Below are positions 25,840-35,982 of a DNA stretch of 48,331 nt, piece by piece. The stretch covers positions 1 to 48,331 of the forward strand of contig VGID01000030.1 of assembly GCA_016868035.1 (NCBI GenBank), read 5' to 3'. This stretch comes from Betaproteobacteria bacterium. GTDB lineage: Bacteria; Pseudomonadota; Gammaproteobacteria; Burkholderiales; SG8-41. The notes below the pieces were generated by a model that did no database searches, was not told where the DNA came from, and saw only the letters and a program-made list of their open reading frames with translations. The first letter of the stretch is position 1; every line of letters begins with the position of its first letter. A program made the position numbers and the translations under genes.

Positions 25840-27801
25840 ATGTTTGATTTCGTCGCCAGACACAAGAAACTCGTCCAGTTCGGGCTGTTCCTCGTGTTCG
25901 TGCCGTTCATACTGGTCGGCGCCTTCGAGTACTTCCGCGGCGGTGGAGGCGCGCAGGTGATCGCAGAGGTAGGGGACTACCAGATCACGAGGGAGGAATT
26001 CAGCCGCGCGCTGCGCGACCGGCAGCAGGCGCTGCAGCAGTTGGCGCAGGGGCGCATCGAGCCCGGCATGCTCGACAGCCCGGAACTGCGCTATTCCACG
26101 CTCGAGGGCCTGATCCAGCGCCGGGTGCTGCTGGACCGCGCGCTGCGCTCCGGCATGACGATCGGCGACGCGCAGCTGCAAGAGATCATCGCCGAGCTGC
26201 CCCTGTTCCGGGACGACACGAACAAGTTTTCGTTCGCGCGATACGAGCAGTTCCTGAAGTACGAAGGGATGACGCCGGTCATGTTCGAGGCGCGGCTGCG
26301 CCAGGACCTGATGCTGGAGCACTTGAAGGATGGCTATGCGGGAAGCAACTTCGTCCCCAAGACCGTGATCGAGCAGCTGGTCAGGCTCTCCGAGCAGCAG
26401 CGCGAGGTGAGCCACCACACGATCGCGCCCGACAAGTACCTCGGCCGGGCGCAGCTCGAGGCGGATGCCGCGCAGAAGCACTATGCCGCGAATCCGGACG
26501 AGTTCCGGGTTCCGGAGCAGGTCCGCATCGAATACCTGGTGCTCTCGCCCGATGCGCTGGTTCCGCGGATGCAGGTGAGTGCCGCCGAGGTGGACGCCGC
26601 GTTCCAGCAGCAGGTAGTCTCGGTAGGGAAGGAGCGGGAACGCGCCCGCGCCAGGGCCGAAGAGGTTTTGGCCGAGCTCCGGCGTAATCCCGCGCGCTTC
26701 GAGGAACTGGCGAAGAAACATTCCCAGGACCCCGGGTCGGCAGCGAACGGCGGGGATCTCGGTTTCTTCGGCAGGGGCGTGATGACCAAGGCGTTCGAAG
26801 ATGCCGTCTTCAAGCTCAAGGAGGGCGAAATCAGCCCGATCGTGAGCAGCGATTTCGGATTTCACATCATCAGGGTGACGGGAGTGCGGCCCGTAGCGGG
26901 CGCCAAGGGCAAGGGCGAGGAGCGGCGCGCGAGCCACGTCCTGTTCACCGCGCCGAAGGAAGCGGAGATCAAGGGCGGGAAAAGCGAAATCGAGCTCGAG
27001 CTGAAGCGGCAGGCGGCCCGCCGGCGGTTCGCGGAGACCGCGGACAGTTTCAACAACGTGGTCTACGAGCAGTCCGAAAGCCTCAAGGCGGCCGCGGAGC
27101 TCATCAATTCGGAGCCCCGGCAAAGCGGCTGGATCACGCGCGAGGGCGGGGGAGACAATGCGCTGCTCGCCAATCCCAAGCTGCTGCAGGCGGTGTTCTC
27201 CGAGGATGTTCTCAAGAACAAGCACAATACGGAGGTGGTCGAGGTCGCGGCGAACACGCTGGTCGCGGCGCGCGTCATCGAGCATAAGCCCGCGGCCATG
27301 CAGCCGTTCGAGTCGATACACGCCGCGCTCGAGAAGAAGCTTCGTTTGCGTGAAGCGGGCAAGCTCGCGGCGGAGGAAGGCCGCAAGCTCCTGGAGCAGT
27401 TGAGGCAAGGCAAGGCGGCGCAGATCGCGTGGAGCGCGCCTCAGCTCATCAGCCGCTCCGACCACAAAGGACTTCCCGAACCCGTGGTCCAGCAGGCGTT
27501 CCGGCTCGACGCGGGCAAATCGCCTTCCTATGGCGGGTTCGAGGCGCCGCAGGGAGGCTATACGCTGGTGCGGATGACACGCGTGGTCGAGCCCTCGACC
27601 ATACCCGGGGAGAAACGCGACGCGTTTGTCCAGGCCCTGCGCCAGCTACGCGGCCAGGAGGAATTCGGGGCCTACGTGGCCAGCCTCAAGAAGAAGGCCG
27701 AGGTCACGATTCGCAAGGAACAATTCGAAGCGACCGAACAGGCACCGGCGGGCCAGCCTGCGGCGCCTCCCGGAGGGCAGCCGCGGCGCGGCCGGTTGTG
27801 A
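25840..27801 (+). CDS. ppiD: PpiD-type peptidyl-prolyl isomerase, parvulin strand apparently displaced
   Basis: 653 residues: one transmembrane anchor (about 13-32), a SurA/PpiD N-terminal chaperone region, a parvulin domain and a C-terminal part. It is an inner-membrane periplasmic foldase. The parvulin core runs from about 265 (Arg-Ala-Arg-Ala-Glu-Glu-Val-Leu) to Gly-Phe-His342-Ile-Ile-Arg-Val near 350. The usual first strand (Arg-Ala-Ser-His-Ile-Leu type) is missing in front. A matching Arg-Arg-Ala-Ser-His366-Val-Leu-Phe follows the domain at 362-369. The end (Gly-Gly-Gln-Pro-Arg-Arg-Gly-Arg) is low complexity. No ribosome site is visible; the start abuts repeat R6. Confidence 0.92.
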   Translation: MFDFVARHKKLVQFGLFLVFVPFILVGAFEYFRGGGGAQVIAEVGDYQITREEFSRALRDRQQALQQLAQGRIEPGMLDSPELRYSTLEGLIQRRVLLDRALRSGMTIGDAQLQEIIAELPLFRDDTNKFSFARYEQFLKYEGMTPVMFEARLRQDLMLEHLKDGYAGSNFVPKTVIEQLVRLSEQQREVSHHTIAPDKYLGRAQLEADAAQKHYAANPDEFRVPEQVRIEYLVLSPDALVPRMQVSAAEVDAAFQQQVVSVGKERERARARAEEVLAELRRNPARFEELAKKHSQDPGSAANGGDLGFFGRGVMTKAFEDAVFKLKEGEISPIVSSDFGFHIIRVTGVRPVAGAKGKGEERRASHVLFTAPKEAEIKGGKSEIELELKRQAARRRFAETADSFNNVVYEQSESLKAAAELINSEPRQSGWITREGGGDNALLANPKLLQAVFSEDVLKNKHNTEVVEVAANTLVAARVIEHKPAAMQPFESIHAALEKKLRLREAGKLAAEEGRKLLEQLRQGKAAQIAWSAPQLISRSDHKGLPEPVVQQAFRLDAGKSPSYGGFEAPQGGYTLVRMTRVVEPSTIPGEKRDAFVQALRQLRGQEEFGAYVASLKKKAEVTIRKEQFEATEQAPAGQPAAPPGGQPRRGRL

Positions 27802-27866
27802 GCCCGCGCTTTCCCGTTGCGCCCATCGCTTCCGTGCGCCGCGCGGGCATCGTCCGTGGCGGCTCG

Positions 27867-27897
27867 TGAAAAATGCAACCGCGCCGGGCGGCGCGGG
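27867..27897 (-). terminator. terminator of fabI between convergent genes
   Basis: On the minus strand CCGCGCC and GGCGCGG (27896-27890 and 27885-27879) pair around a 4-nt loop, followed by TTGCATTTTT. It lies between the convergent ppiD and fabI genes and reads best for fabI. Confidence 0.7.
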
Positions 27898-27908
27898 TAC
27901 TTCCGGTT

Positions 27909-28700
27909 TCAACCTTCCGACTTTATTCCGCCGACGGTGATGTTGAAGCCGCAGTCCACGTACGTGATCTCGCCGGTGACGCCCGCGGCGAGATCGCTCA
28001 TCAGAAACGCCGCGACGTTGCCGACGTCGTCCGTCGTCACGTTGCGCCGGAGCGGGGCGTTGTCCTCGACGAGCTTCAGGATCTTTCCGAATTCTCCGAT
28101 GCCCGCGGCGGCGAGGGTCTTGATCGGACCTGCGGAGAGGCCGTTCACCCGTATCCCCCTGGGGCCGAGATCCTGCGCAAGATAGCGCACGAGCGCCTCG
28201 AGGCTCGCCTTGGCGAGTCCCATCACGTTGTAGTTCGGCAGAGCGCGAACAGCGCCAAGATAGGTCAGCGTGAGCAGCGCCGCGCGCCGCCCTTCCATCA
28301 GCGGCAGCCCGGCTTTCGCCAGGGCGGCGAAGCTGTACGAGCTCACATCGTGCGCGATGCGGAAGCCGTCGCGCGTGAGGCCCTCGAGCAACCTTCCCTT
28401 GAGCGCCTCACGGGGAGCGAACGCGATCGAGTGCACGATGCCGTCGAGCCCGTTCCACTGTTTCCCGAGCTTGGCGAACAGTTCGGTGATTTGCCCGTCG
28501 CTCGCTACGTCGCAGGGAAGCACGGGAGGGTCGCTGAACTCCTGCGCCAGCTGCTCGACGCGCTCGCGCACGTCCTCGCTCTGGTAGGTGAAGGCAAGGC
28601 TCGCGCCCTCGCGCGCGAGCGCCCTGGCGATACCGTAGGCGATGGAGCGGTTTGACAGCAGGCCAGTGACAAGAATCTTCTTGTCCTGCAGAAACCCCAT
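27909..28700 (-). CDS. fabI: enoyl-[acyl-carrier-protein] reductase (NADH)
   Basis: 263 residues from ATG 28700, chosen for its AGGGGA ribosome site and match to family length; an in-frame ATG farther upstream is not needed. FabI features: [10 protein letters not shown] near 11-20 and the catalytic set Tyr147, Tyr157 and Lys164 in [10 protein letters not shown]. It catalyses the last reduction in each fatty-acid elongation cycle. Minus-strand TATAAT at 28799-28794 is the likely -10. Confidence 0.97.
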   Translation of the reverse strand: MGFLQDKKILVTGLLSNRSIAYGIARALAREGASLAFTYQSEDVRERVEQLAQEFSDPPVLPCDVASDGQITELFAKLGKQWNGLDGIVHSIAFAPREALKGRLLEGLTRDGFRIAHDVSSYSFAALAKAGLPLMEGRRAALLTLTYLGAVRALPNYNVMGLAKASLEALVRYLAQDLGPRGIRVNGLSAGPIKTLAAAGIGEFGKILKLVEDNAPLRRNVTTDDVGNVAAFLMSDLAAGVTGEITYVDCGFNITVGGIKSEG

Positions 28701-28793
28701 AATGGTTCCCCTGGTTGTTGCGGCGGCCGGGCGGCACGCGCCGGGCGCGCCCGTTCGACACGCGGGGCACATCGGAGGGAGGCGCCCGGGGAG

Positions 28794-28799
28794 ATTATA
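28794..28799 (-). promoter_or_regulatory. -10 box of fabI
   Basis: TATAAT reads on the minus strand about 94 nt before the fabI ATG. The -35 region is GC-rich and poorly matched, so the call rests mainly on the perfect -10 and its position between divergent genes. Confidence 0.5.
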
Positions 28800-28983
28800 A
28801 CGTAGGGCCCCGGCCGGACCTGGAGTCCGCCCGTGCCACGCTCATTTCATTTGGGCTACACTTCGCCAAGGACCGAAAAGCGTGAGCCGTGAGCCGTTGA
28901 TGCGTTTTCTCTCCCCGCTTGCAGGAAGGCGGCCGGGCAGGGGAGCGTCGGATCACACGATACCCCGCGTAGTGGTTTTCGGG

Positions 28984-31143
28984 ATGGCGTCGTTTCTCCA
29001 TCGCGCAGCCCTCGTGGCGGCCGCGCTCGTTGCCGGGTGCAGCGGCGCGCCGTGGAACAATCCGCACCCCGTATCCCAGTCCGGCGGCAACATCCTTTAT
29101 TCCTCGTTCTCCGAGCGGCCCAAGCATCTCGACCCGGTACAGTCGTACAGCTCGAACGAGTATGCGTTCATCGGCAACATCTACCAGCCGCCGCTGCAGT
29201 ACCACTATTTCAAGCGGCCTTACGAGCTGATCCCGTACTCGGCGACCGAGGTGCCGCGGGCGCAGTTCTACGATGCGTCCGGGCGGCGCCTGCCCGACAC
29301 GGCCCATGCGCGGGACGTCGCCTACAGCGACTACGTGATCCACATCCGGCCCGGCATCCTGTACCAGCCGCACCCGGCGCTGGCTACGGACGAACAGGGT
29401 CGCCACGCCTATCACGATCTGCAGCCCGGGGATCTCGACGGCATACACGCGATCGGAGATTTCAGGCGCACGGGCACGCGCGAGCTCGTCGCGGCGGATT
29501 ACGTGCACCAGCTGAAGCGCCTCGCGCACCCGCGCCTGCACTCTCCGATCATGCAGCTGATGGGCGAGTACATCGTGGGCCTGAAGGAGCTTGCGCGCGA
29601 GCTCGCGGAGTCCGCCAAAACGCTGCCCAGGGGCGGATTTCTCGATCTCACGCGCCACGAAGTCTCCGGCGTGCAGGTGCTCGACCGCCACACCTATCGC
29701 ATCCGGGTGCGGGGCAAGTACCCTCAGTTCGTCTACTGGCTCGCGATGCCGTTTTTCTCGCCGGTCCCGCCCGAGGCCGACCGCTTTTACGCGCAGCCGG
29801 GCATGGCGGAGAAGAACATCACGCTCGACTGGTTCCCGGTCGGCACCGGGCCCTACATGCTGACGGTCAACAATCCGAACCGGCAGATGGTGCTCGAGCG
29901 CAATCCGAACTATCGCGGCGAGACCTATCCGGGAGAAGGCGAGCCCGGGGATGCGGAAGCGGGGCTGCTGCGGGACGCGGGCAAGTCCCTGCCGTTCATA
30001 GACAAGATCGTCTACAGCCTGGAGAAGGAGCAGATCCCGTACTGGAACAAGTTCCTGCAGGGCTACTACGACGCTTCCGGCATCAGCTCCGACACCTTTG
30101 ACCAGGCGGTGCAGTTCACGGGGCAGGGCGACGTCACGCTCTCCGATGACATGAAGAAGCAGGGGATTACGCTGCTCACCTCCGTGTCGGCCACCGTGTT
30201 CTACCTCGGCTTCAACATGCTTGATCCGGACGTGGGCGGGTCCACCGAGCGGGGGCGCAAGCTGCGCCACGCGATCTCCATCGCCATCGACCAGGAGGAA
30301 TTCATCTCCATCTTCCGCAACGGACGCGGCATTCCCTCCCAGGGCCCGATTCCTCCGGGAATCTTCGGCTACCGCGAGGGCAGGGAGGGCATCAACCCGT
30401 ACGTGTACGAGTGGGCGGACGGCGCGCCGCGGCGCAAGTCCATCGAGCAGGCGAAGGCGCTGCTCGCGGAGGCGGGCTATCCGAACGGGCGCGACGCGAA
30501 AACGGGGCAGCCGCTGCTGCTGAACCTCGACACCACCGCGACCGGTCCCGACGCGAAGGCGCGGCTCGACTGGTACGCAAAGCAGTTCCAGAAGCTGGGG
30601 GTGCAGCTCGCCATCCGCGCCACCGACTGGAACCGCTTCCAGGACAAGGTGCGCAAGGGAAACGTGCAGATGTACTTCCTCGGCTGGCACGCCGATTATC
30701 CCGACCCGGAGAACTTTCTCTTCCTGCTGCACGGCCCCCAGAGCAAGGTGCGCACGTCCGGGGAGAACGCCTCCAATTACGAGAACGCGGAATTCGACCG
30801 GCTCTTCGAGCAAATGAAGAACATGTACAACAGCCCCGAGCGCCAGAGAATCATAGACCGCATGGTCGAGATCCTGCGCCATGACGCGCCGTGGGTGTGG
30901 AGCTTCTTTCCCAAGGACTACACGCTGCACCACGCCTGGGTCCACAATCGCAAGCCCAACGAGATGGCGAACAACGGCCTCAAGTACCAGCGCGTCGACC
31001 CCGCGCTGCGCGACCGGATGCGCCGTGAATGGAACCAGCCGGTGTTATGGCCCCTCGCCGTGCTCGCCGCCGTGCTCGCGGTCTCGCTGGTGCCCGCGGT
31101 CCTGACGTTCCGGCGCCGCGAGCGCCAGACCGCGAAAGCGTGA
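28984..31143 (+). CDS. ABC transporter solute-binding lipoprotein (peptide/Yej type)
   Basis: 719 residues from ATG 28984, chosen because it yields a lipoprotein signal (Leu-Val-Ala-Gly-Cys19). The frame also opens upstream at GTG 28882, but that lies in a short GTGA word run. The SBP_bac_5 (peptide/nickel-binding) fold covers about residues 40-640. A C-terminal hydrophobic helix at about 680-700 followed by a basic tail is unusual for this family, giving a second membrane anchor. It is the first gene of a four-gene importer. Its TGA stop starts repeat R7. Confidence 0.9.
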   Translation: MASFLHRAALVAAALVAGCSGAPWNNPHPVSQSGGNILYSSFSERPKHLDPVQSYSSNEYAFIGNIYQPPLQYHYFKRPYELIPYSATEVPRAQFYDASGRRLPDTAHARDVAYSDYVIHIRPGILYQPHPALATDEQGRHAYHDLQPGDLDGIHAIGDFRRTGTRELVAADYVHQLKRLAHPRLHSPIMQLMGEYIVGLKELARELAESAKTLPRGGFLDLTRHEVSGVQVLDRHTYRIRVRGKYPQFVYWLAMPFFSPVPPEADRFYAQPGMAEKNITLDWFPVGTGPYMLTVNNPNRQMVLERNPNYRGETYPGEGEPGDAEAGLLRDAGKSLPFIDKIVYSLEKEQIPYWNKFLQGYYDASGISSDTFDQAVQFTGQGDVTLSDDMKKQGITLLTSVSATVFYLGFNMLDPDVGGSTERGRKLRHAISIAIDQEEFISIFRNGRGIPSQGPIPPGIFGYREGREGINPYVYEWADGAPRRKSIEQAKALLAEAGYPNGRDAKTGQPLLLNLDTTATGPDAKARLDWYAKQFQKLGVQLAIRATDWNRFQDKVRKGNVQMYFLGWHADYPDPENFLFLLHGPQSKVRTSGENASNYENAEFDRLFEQMKNMYNSPERQRIIDRMVEILRHDAPWVWSFFPKDYTLHHAWVHNRKPNEMANNGLKYQRVDPALRDRMRREWNQPVLWPLAVLAAVLAVSLVPAVLTFRRRERQTAKA

Positions 31144-31253
31144 ATCGTCAGTCGTGACTCGTGACTCGAGCCCTCCTGTCCTGACACTCTTCCCGGCACA
31201 CGGGAAAGTGGCAGGAACCTTTCGGATCACGACTCACGAATCACGACTCACGC
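31140..31253. repeat. word-repeat palindrome R7 (7-bp words)
   Basis: The left arm is heptads CGTGAAT, CGTCAGT, CGTGACT, CGTGACT from 31140. The right arm is GGATCACGACTCACGAAT-like heptads at 31224-31253. The centre also pairs: CACTCTTCCCG (31185-31195) with CGGGAAAGTG (31201-31210). The SBP stop is the first word; the right arm ends 8 nt before yejB. Confidence 0.88.
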
Positions 31254-31260
31254 TGTTGTC

Positions 31261-32238
31261 ATGATTTCCTACATCATCCGTCGCATCTTCTACGCGATCC
31301 CGATCCTGGTCGGCGTCAATCTCATCACGTTCGCGCTGTTCTTCGTCGTCAACACCCCCGACGACATGGCCCGTGCGCAGCTGGGCGTGAAGCGGGTGAC
31401 GCCGGAGGCGATCGGCAAGTGGAAGGAGGAGCGCGGATACCACAAGCCGCTGCTCTACAATGCGCAAGCCGCGGGCCGCGGGGCCGTTACCGAGACCATC
31501 TTTTTCGAGAAGTCGGTCAAGCTCTTCGTGTTCGACTTCGGCCGCTCCGATCAGGGCCGGGACATCGGCTACGACATCCGCACCCGCATGTGGGCGAGCC
31601 TCGCCATCGCGCTGCCGGTGTTCCTGGTGGGCCTGCTCGCCTACATCACGTTCGCATTGCTGATGGCGTTCTTCCGCGCCACCTACGTGGATTTCTGGGG
31701 CGTGGTGGCATGCGTGCTGATGATGTCGATCTCGGGCCTGTTCTACATCATCGGCGGCCAGTACCTCGTCGGCAAGCTGCTCAATGTCGTTCCCATCTCG
31801 GGCTACGACGAGGGGGCCGACGCGCTCAAGTTTCTGATCCTGCCGGTGCTGATCGGCGTGGTGAGCGGCATCGGCGCGAACACGCGCTGGTACCGCACCA
31901 TCTTCCTGGAGGAGATCAGCAAGGATTACGTGCGCACCGCGCGGGCGAAGGGGCTCTCGGAGATCCGCGTGCTGTTCCGGCACGTTCTGCAGAACGCGAT
32001 GATCCCGGTGCTGACCGGGGTGGTCGTGGTGATACCGCTGCTGTTCATGGGGAGCCTGATCGCGGAGGCATTCTTCGGCATCCCGGGTCTCGGCAGCTAC
32101 ACCATAGACGCGATCAATTCCCAGGATTTCGCGGTGGTGCGCGCAATGGTGTTCCTGGGCTCCGTGCTCTACATCATCGGGCTGATCCTTACCGACATTT
32201 CCTACACGCTGGTGGATCCCCGTGTCCGCTTCGAATAG
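31261..32238 (+). CDS. yejB: ABC transporter permease (YejB-like)
   Basis: 325 residues, six or so transmembrane helices with a periplasmic loop after the first. The cytoplasmic EAA loop reads Asp-Tyr-Val-Arg-Thr-Ala-Arg-Ala-Lys-Gly-Leu-Ser-Glu, with His-Val-Leu-Gln-Asn-Ala following, where the ATPase docks. It forms the inner-membrane channel with the next gene. The start codon abuts repeat R7 and lacks a visible ribosome site. Confidence 0.92.
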   Translation: MISYIIRRIFYAIPILVGVNLITFALFFVVNTPDDMARAQLGVKRVTPEAIGKWKEERGYHKPLLYNAQAAGRGAVTETIFFEKSVKLFVFDFGRSDQGRDIGYDIRTRMWASLAIALPVFLVGLLAYITFALLMAFFRATYVDFWGVVACVLMMSISGLFYIIGGQYLVGKLLNVVPISGYDEGADALKFLILPVLIGVVSGIGANTRWYRTIFLEEISKDYVRTARAKGLSEIRVLFRHVLQNAMIPVLTGVVVVIPLLFMGSLIAEAFFGIPGLGSYTIDAINSQDFAVVRAMVFLGSVLYIIGLILTDISYTLVDPRVRFE

Positions 32239-32407
32239 AGCGTGACATGGTGAGGCGTGACATGGTGAAGCGTGACGTGGCAAAGCGTGACATGGTGAAG
32301 CGTGACAGACATGGGCTGTTTCTGTCCGCCGTAAGACCTCATGCCTTACCGCATCACGCCGTATCAGGTCACGCCTTACCAGGTCACGCCGTATCAGGTC
32401 ACGCCTC
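32239..32407. repeat. word-repeat palindrome R8 (15-bp words)
   Basis: The left arm (32239-32308) is four units close to GCGTGACATGGTGAA plus a partial fifth. The right arm (32339-32407) is four complementary units close to TCACGCCGTATCAGG. The right arm ends on the base before the yejE ATG. It splits two genes of one transporter. Confidence 0.9.
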
Positions 32408-33886
32408 ATGCCTTTCAAGCCGGTAATCCTCTGGACCGACGCGCTGGTCTACCTGCTCGTCGCGGTGGTGATCGCCCTTGCGCTGTATATCCGCGGCCAC
32501 GAGCACCTGCGGGCGCCGTGGCGCAGCGTGGCGAGGAACGCGAGCGGCATGGCGGCGGGAACCGTGCTCGTGTTCTTCGTCGCGATCGGACTGGTGGATT
32601 CGTTCCATTACCGGACCGCGGTCTCGGTCAAGGACGGCAAGACGGTGTACGCGGTGGAAGTGCTGAGCGCGCTGGACGCGATCGTCGAGCCGCTGCGCAC
32701 GCGCAAGGAGAAAACCTACTCCTCGCCGCTGGCGACCCACCTCTACGCGAAGGAGACCATGGAACTGCCGGACGGGCGGACGGCGCGCGATTACCCGCGT
32801 CTCAAGCACGGCGGCGCGCACCTCGGAAACCCGGAGGCCGAGTTCGCCTCGGACATCGCGGGGAATGCGCTCCGGGGCGCGGCCGCCGGCGCGGCGTTAT
32901 GGGGCGCGGTCGCGCTGCTCCTGTGCGTGTTGCTTGCGCGGCGGAGGCATGCCGGCGTCGGCGCTGCGTGGCGCGCGGTGTGGCGGGGCGAGACGGAAGT
33001 GCCGTGGCGCGCCGTGCTGGTGACGCTCGCGCTGGTTCTCGTGGCGGGCGGCGTGCTCGCCGCGCTGAGCGTGAAATACCACGTTCTCGGGACCAGCAAG
33101 GTGGGGCAGGACGTGCTCTACCTGTCGCTGAAGAGCATACGCACGGGGCTCGTGATCGGCACGCTCACGACGCTGATCATGCTGCCGTTCGCGCTGCTGC
33201 TGGGCGTGATGGCGGGCTACTTCCGCGGCTGGGTGGACGACGTGATCCAGTACCTCTACACGACGCTCTCTTCCATACCCGGGGTGCTGCTGATCGCGGC
33301 GGCGGTGCTCATGATGCAGGTTTATATCGATACCCACCCCGAGCTCTTCGAGACCGTGACCGAGCGGGCGGACCTGAGGCTGCTCTTTCTGTGCATCATC
33401 CTCGGGATCACCAGCTGGACGGGGCTCGCGCGGCTGCTGCGCGGCGAGGCGCTGAAGCTGAGGGAGATGGAATACATCCAGGCGGCGCACGCGTTCGGCG
33501 TGTCCCATCTCCGGATTATCGTGCGCCACATCCTGCCCAACGTGATGCACATCGTGCTGATCGCGGTAGTGATGGACTTCAGCGGGCTGGTGCTGGCGGA
33601 GGCGGTGCTGTCCTACGTCGGGGTCGGCGTGGACCCTTCGATGATCAGCTTCGGAACCATGATCAACAGCGCGCGGCTCGAGATGGCGCGCGAACCGATG
33701 GTGTGGTGGTCGCTGCTCGCCGCGTTCACCTTCATGCTGATGATGGTGCTGTCCGCGAACCTTTTTGCGGACGCCGTGCGCGACGCCTTCGACCCGCGCG
33801 TGAAGAGCCGCGTGCTGACTCCGGAGCGGCTGCGGGAGATCGCCGCGGACGGCACCGGAACGCGGCAGGCGGGGCGCACGGCATGA
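32408..33886 (+). CDS. yejE: ABC transporter permease (YejE-like)
   Basis: 492 residues, longer than most second permeases because of an N-terminal membrane anchor and a soluble domain of about 100 residues before the transport core, as in YejE. The EAA loop reads [12 protein letters not shown], followed by His-Ile-Leu-Pro-Asn. The stop overlaps the yejF ATG by 4 bp. The start sits directly after repeat R8 with no clear ribosome site. Confidence 0.92.
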   Translation: MPFKPVILWTDALVYLLVAVVIALALYIRGHEHLRAPWRSVARNASGMAAGTVLVFFVAIGLVDSFHYRTAVSVKDGKTVYAVEVLSALDAIVEPLRTRKEKTYSSPLATHLYAKETMELPDGRTARDYPRLKHGGAHLGNPEAEFASDIAGNALRGAAAGAALWGAVALLLCVLLARRRHAGVGAAWRAVWRGETEVPWRAVLVTLALVLVAGGVLAALSVKYHVLGTSKVGQDVLYLSLKSIRTGLVIGTLTTLIMLPFALLLGVMAGYFRGWVDDVIQYLYTTLSSIPGVLLIAAAVLMMQVYIDTHPELFETVTERADLRLLFLCIILGITSWTGLARLLRGEALKLREMEYIQAAHAFGVSHLRIIVRHILPNVMHIVLIAVVMDFSGLVLAEAVLSYVGVGVDPSMISFGTMINSARLEMAREPMVWWSLLAAFTFMLMMVLSANLFADAVRDAFDPRVKSRVLTPERLREIAADGTGTRQAGRTA

Positions 33887-35931
33887 GCCAGCCCCTGCTC
33901 AGCGTGCGCGATCTGCGCACCTGGATCGACGCGGGCGATGCGATCGTGCGCGCGGTGGACGGCGTCTCCTTCGACGTGCGCCGCGGCGAGACCTTCGCGC
34001 TGGTCGGGGAGTCCGGCTGCGGCAAGTCCGTCACCGCGCTGTCCATCATGCGCCTGCTGCCCGACGCGGGGAGCATCGTCGGAGGCAGGGTCGAGTTTGA
34101 CGGCCGCGATCTGCTGCAGCTGCCCGAATCCCGGATGCGCGACGTGCGCGGCGGGCGCATCGCGATGGTCTTCCAGGAGCCCATGCTCTCGCTCAACCCG
34201 GTGATGACCGTTGGCGGGCAGATCGCGGAGACGCTCGGGCGCCACACCAGCCTCGACGGCCGGGCGCTCGGGGCTCGCGTACTCGAGCTGCTGCACGCCG
34301 TGCACGTCCCCGATGCCGAGCGCCGGAGCGACGAGTACCCCTTTCAGCTATCGGGCGGAATGAAGCAGCGCGTGATGATCGCGATGGCGCTCGCCTGCAA
34401 TCCCGATCTGCTGATTGCCGACGAGCCGACCACCGCGCTCGACGTCACGATCCAGGCGCAGGTGCTCGATCTGCTGCGCGAGCTGCAGCGGGCCCGCCAT
34501 ATGGCGCTGATGCTGATCACGCACGATCTCGCCGTGGTCGCGGAGATGGCGCAGCGAGTGGCGGTGATGTACGCGGGAGAGATCGTCGAGAGCGCGTCGC
34601 GCGAAGCGTTTTTCTCGCATCCGGCCCACCCTTATTCACGCAAGCTCTTCGATTCGATCCCGACCCGGCACAAGCGCGGCGGCGCGCTCGCGGTGATCCG
34701 GGGCAGCGTGCCGGCGTTGACGCAGGCATTTTCCGCCTGCCGGTTCGCGGACCGCTGCGACCGCGCCTGGTCGTTGTGCCGCGAGAAGGCGCCCGGCTGG
34801 CACGATGCCGGCGGCGGGCAGCTGGCGAGGTGCCACCTGTTCGCCGCAGGCGAACAGGGCAGGATCGAGGATCGAGGATCGAGGATCGAGAGAAAAAGCG
34901 GAGCCGCTGCATCGACGCCACCAAGCCCTCAATCCTCGATCCGCAATCCTCTCCTTAAGGTCAATGACCTGAAGGTGCACTTTCCGATCCACAAGGGCTT
35001 GTTCAAGAGCGTAGCGGGACACGTCAAGGCGGTGGACGGCGTCTCGCTCACGATCGAGGGCGGCAAGACGCTGGGGCTGGTCGGGGAGTCGGGTTGCGGA
35101 AAGACCACCATCGGCAAGGGCATCCTGCGGCTGGTGGAACCGACGGCGGGCGAGGTGATCTTCGACGGCGCGGATCTCGCCCGGCTCAGGCGTTCCGAGC
35201 TGCGCCCGCGGCGCAAGCATGTGCAGATCATCTTCCAGGATCCGTATTCCTCGCTCAACCCCCGCATGCGTGTCATGGAGACGCTGGAGGAGGGCATGGC
35301 CGCACTCGGGCTGGGCGCGGGCCGCGAGGAGCGGCAGGCGCGGATCGACACCTTGCTCTCCGAGGTGGGGCTCGCGCGAGAGGTCAAGTATCGCTATCCG
35401 CACGAGTTCTCGGGCGGACAGCGTCAGCGCATCGCGATCGCGCGGGCGCTCTCCGTCGAGCCGCAGCTCATCGTTTGCGATGAGCCGACGAGCGCGCTCG
35501 ACGTCTCGGTGCAGGCCCAGATCATCAACCTGCTGAAGGAGCTGCAGCAGAAGAAGGGTCTCGCGTATCTCTTCATCACCCACAACATCTCGTTGATCGA
35601 GTTCCTCGCGAGCGAGGTGGCGGTGATGTATCTGGGTCGCATCGTCGAGCATGGTGCGGTGGACGAGGTGCTCGGCCACCCCAGGCATCCGTACACGCGG
35701 GCGCTGCTCTCGGCGGTGCCGGCGATCGACCAGGAGACGAAACGGAAAATCATCAAGCTGGAGGGCGACCTGCCTTCGCCAGTGCATCCTCCGGCGGGCT
35801 GCCACTTCCATCCGCGCTGCCCCGAGGCGTTCGGGCGCTGTCGCGAGGCCTATCCGGGCGCCTCATGCTTCAGCGACACGCATACGGCGCATTGCCACCT
35901 CTATCCTGCGGGCGGAACGACCGGGCGGTGA
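33883..35931 (+). CDS. yejF: ABC transporter ATP-binding protein, two fused domains (YejF-like)
   Basis: 682 residues with two nucleotide-binding domains. The first has Gly-Glu-Ser-Gly-Cys-Gly-Lys-Ser near 42-49, signature Leu-Ser-Gly-Gly-Met-Lys-Gln-Arg and Walker B Leu-Leu-Ile-Ala-Asp-Glu-Pro. The second has Gly-Glu-Ser-Gly-Cys-Gly-Lys-Thr, Phe-Ser-Gly-Gly-Gln-Arg-Gln-Arg and Leu-Ile-Val-Cys-Asp-Glu-Pro. Each half ends in a Cys-containing oligopeptide-transporter tail (Cys-x6-Cys and Cys-x3-His-x2-Cys forms). The linker at about 326-357 is encoded by a GAGGATC word palindrome (R9) kept in frame. It powers peptide import; in E. coli YejABEF takes up microcin-type peptides. Confidence 0.94.
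   Translation: MSQPLLSVRDLRTWIDAGDAIVRAVDGVSFDVRRGETFALVGESGCGKSVTALSIMRLLPDAGSIVGGRVEFDGRDLLQLPESRMRDVRGGRIAMVFQEPMLSLNPVMTVGGQIAETLGRHTSLDGRALGARVLELLHAVHVPDAERRSDEYPFQLSGGMKQRVMIAMALACNPDLLIADEPTTALDVTIQAQVLDLLRELQRARHMALMLITHDLAVVAEMAQRVAVMYAGEIVESASREAFFSHPAHPYSRKLFDSIPTRHKRGGALAVIRGSVPALTQAFSACRFADRCDRAWSLCREKAPGWHDAGGGQLARCHLFAAGEQGRIEDRGSRIERKSGAAASTPPSPQSSIRNPLLKVNDLKVHFPIHKGLFKSVAGHVKAVDGVSLTIEGGKTLGLVGESGCGKTTIGKGILRLVEPTAGEVIFDGADLARLRRSELRPRRKHVQIIFQDPYSSLNPRMRVMETLEEGMAALGLGAGREERQARIDTLLSEVGLAREVKYRYPHEFSGGQRQRIAIARALSVEPQLIVCDEPTSALDVSVQAQIINLLKELQQKKGLAYLFITHNISLIEFLASEVAVMYLGRIVEHGAVDEVLGHPRHPYTRALLSAVPAIDQETKRKIIKLEGDLPSPVHPPAGCHFHPRCPEAFGRCREAYPGASCFSDTHTAHCHLYPAGGTTGR
34861..34952. 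repeat. word-repeat palindrome R9 inside yejF (GAGGATC words)
   Basis: The left arm (34861-34890) is four tandem GAGGATC-type heptads. The right arm (about 34927-34952) is complementary (CAATCCTCGATCCGCAATCC). It encodes an in-frame Arg/Ser/Ile/Glu linker between the two ATPase domains. Same architecture as the intergenic family, different word. Confidence 0.8.
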
Positions 35932-35982
35932 CGGGCGATCGGGGACGGAAACGCGACCGTCCGCCGCTCATCAAGCAGGAAT

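Noticed and set aside
28882-28983. GTG 28882 as start of the solute-binding protein
   Set aside because: It begins in a short GTGA word run and adds 34 low-complexity residues ahead of a good lipoprotein signal that starts at 28984.
31140-32407. DNA uptake sequences or Chi-like sites
   Set aside because: The words vary within a run, are restricted to gaps and form inverted arms, unlike a fixed short motif scattered through the genome.
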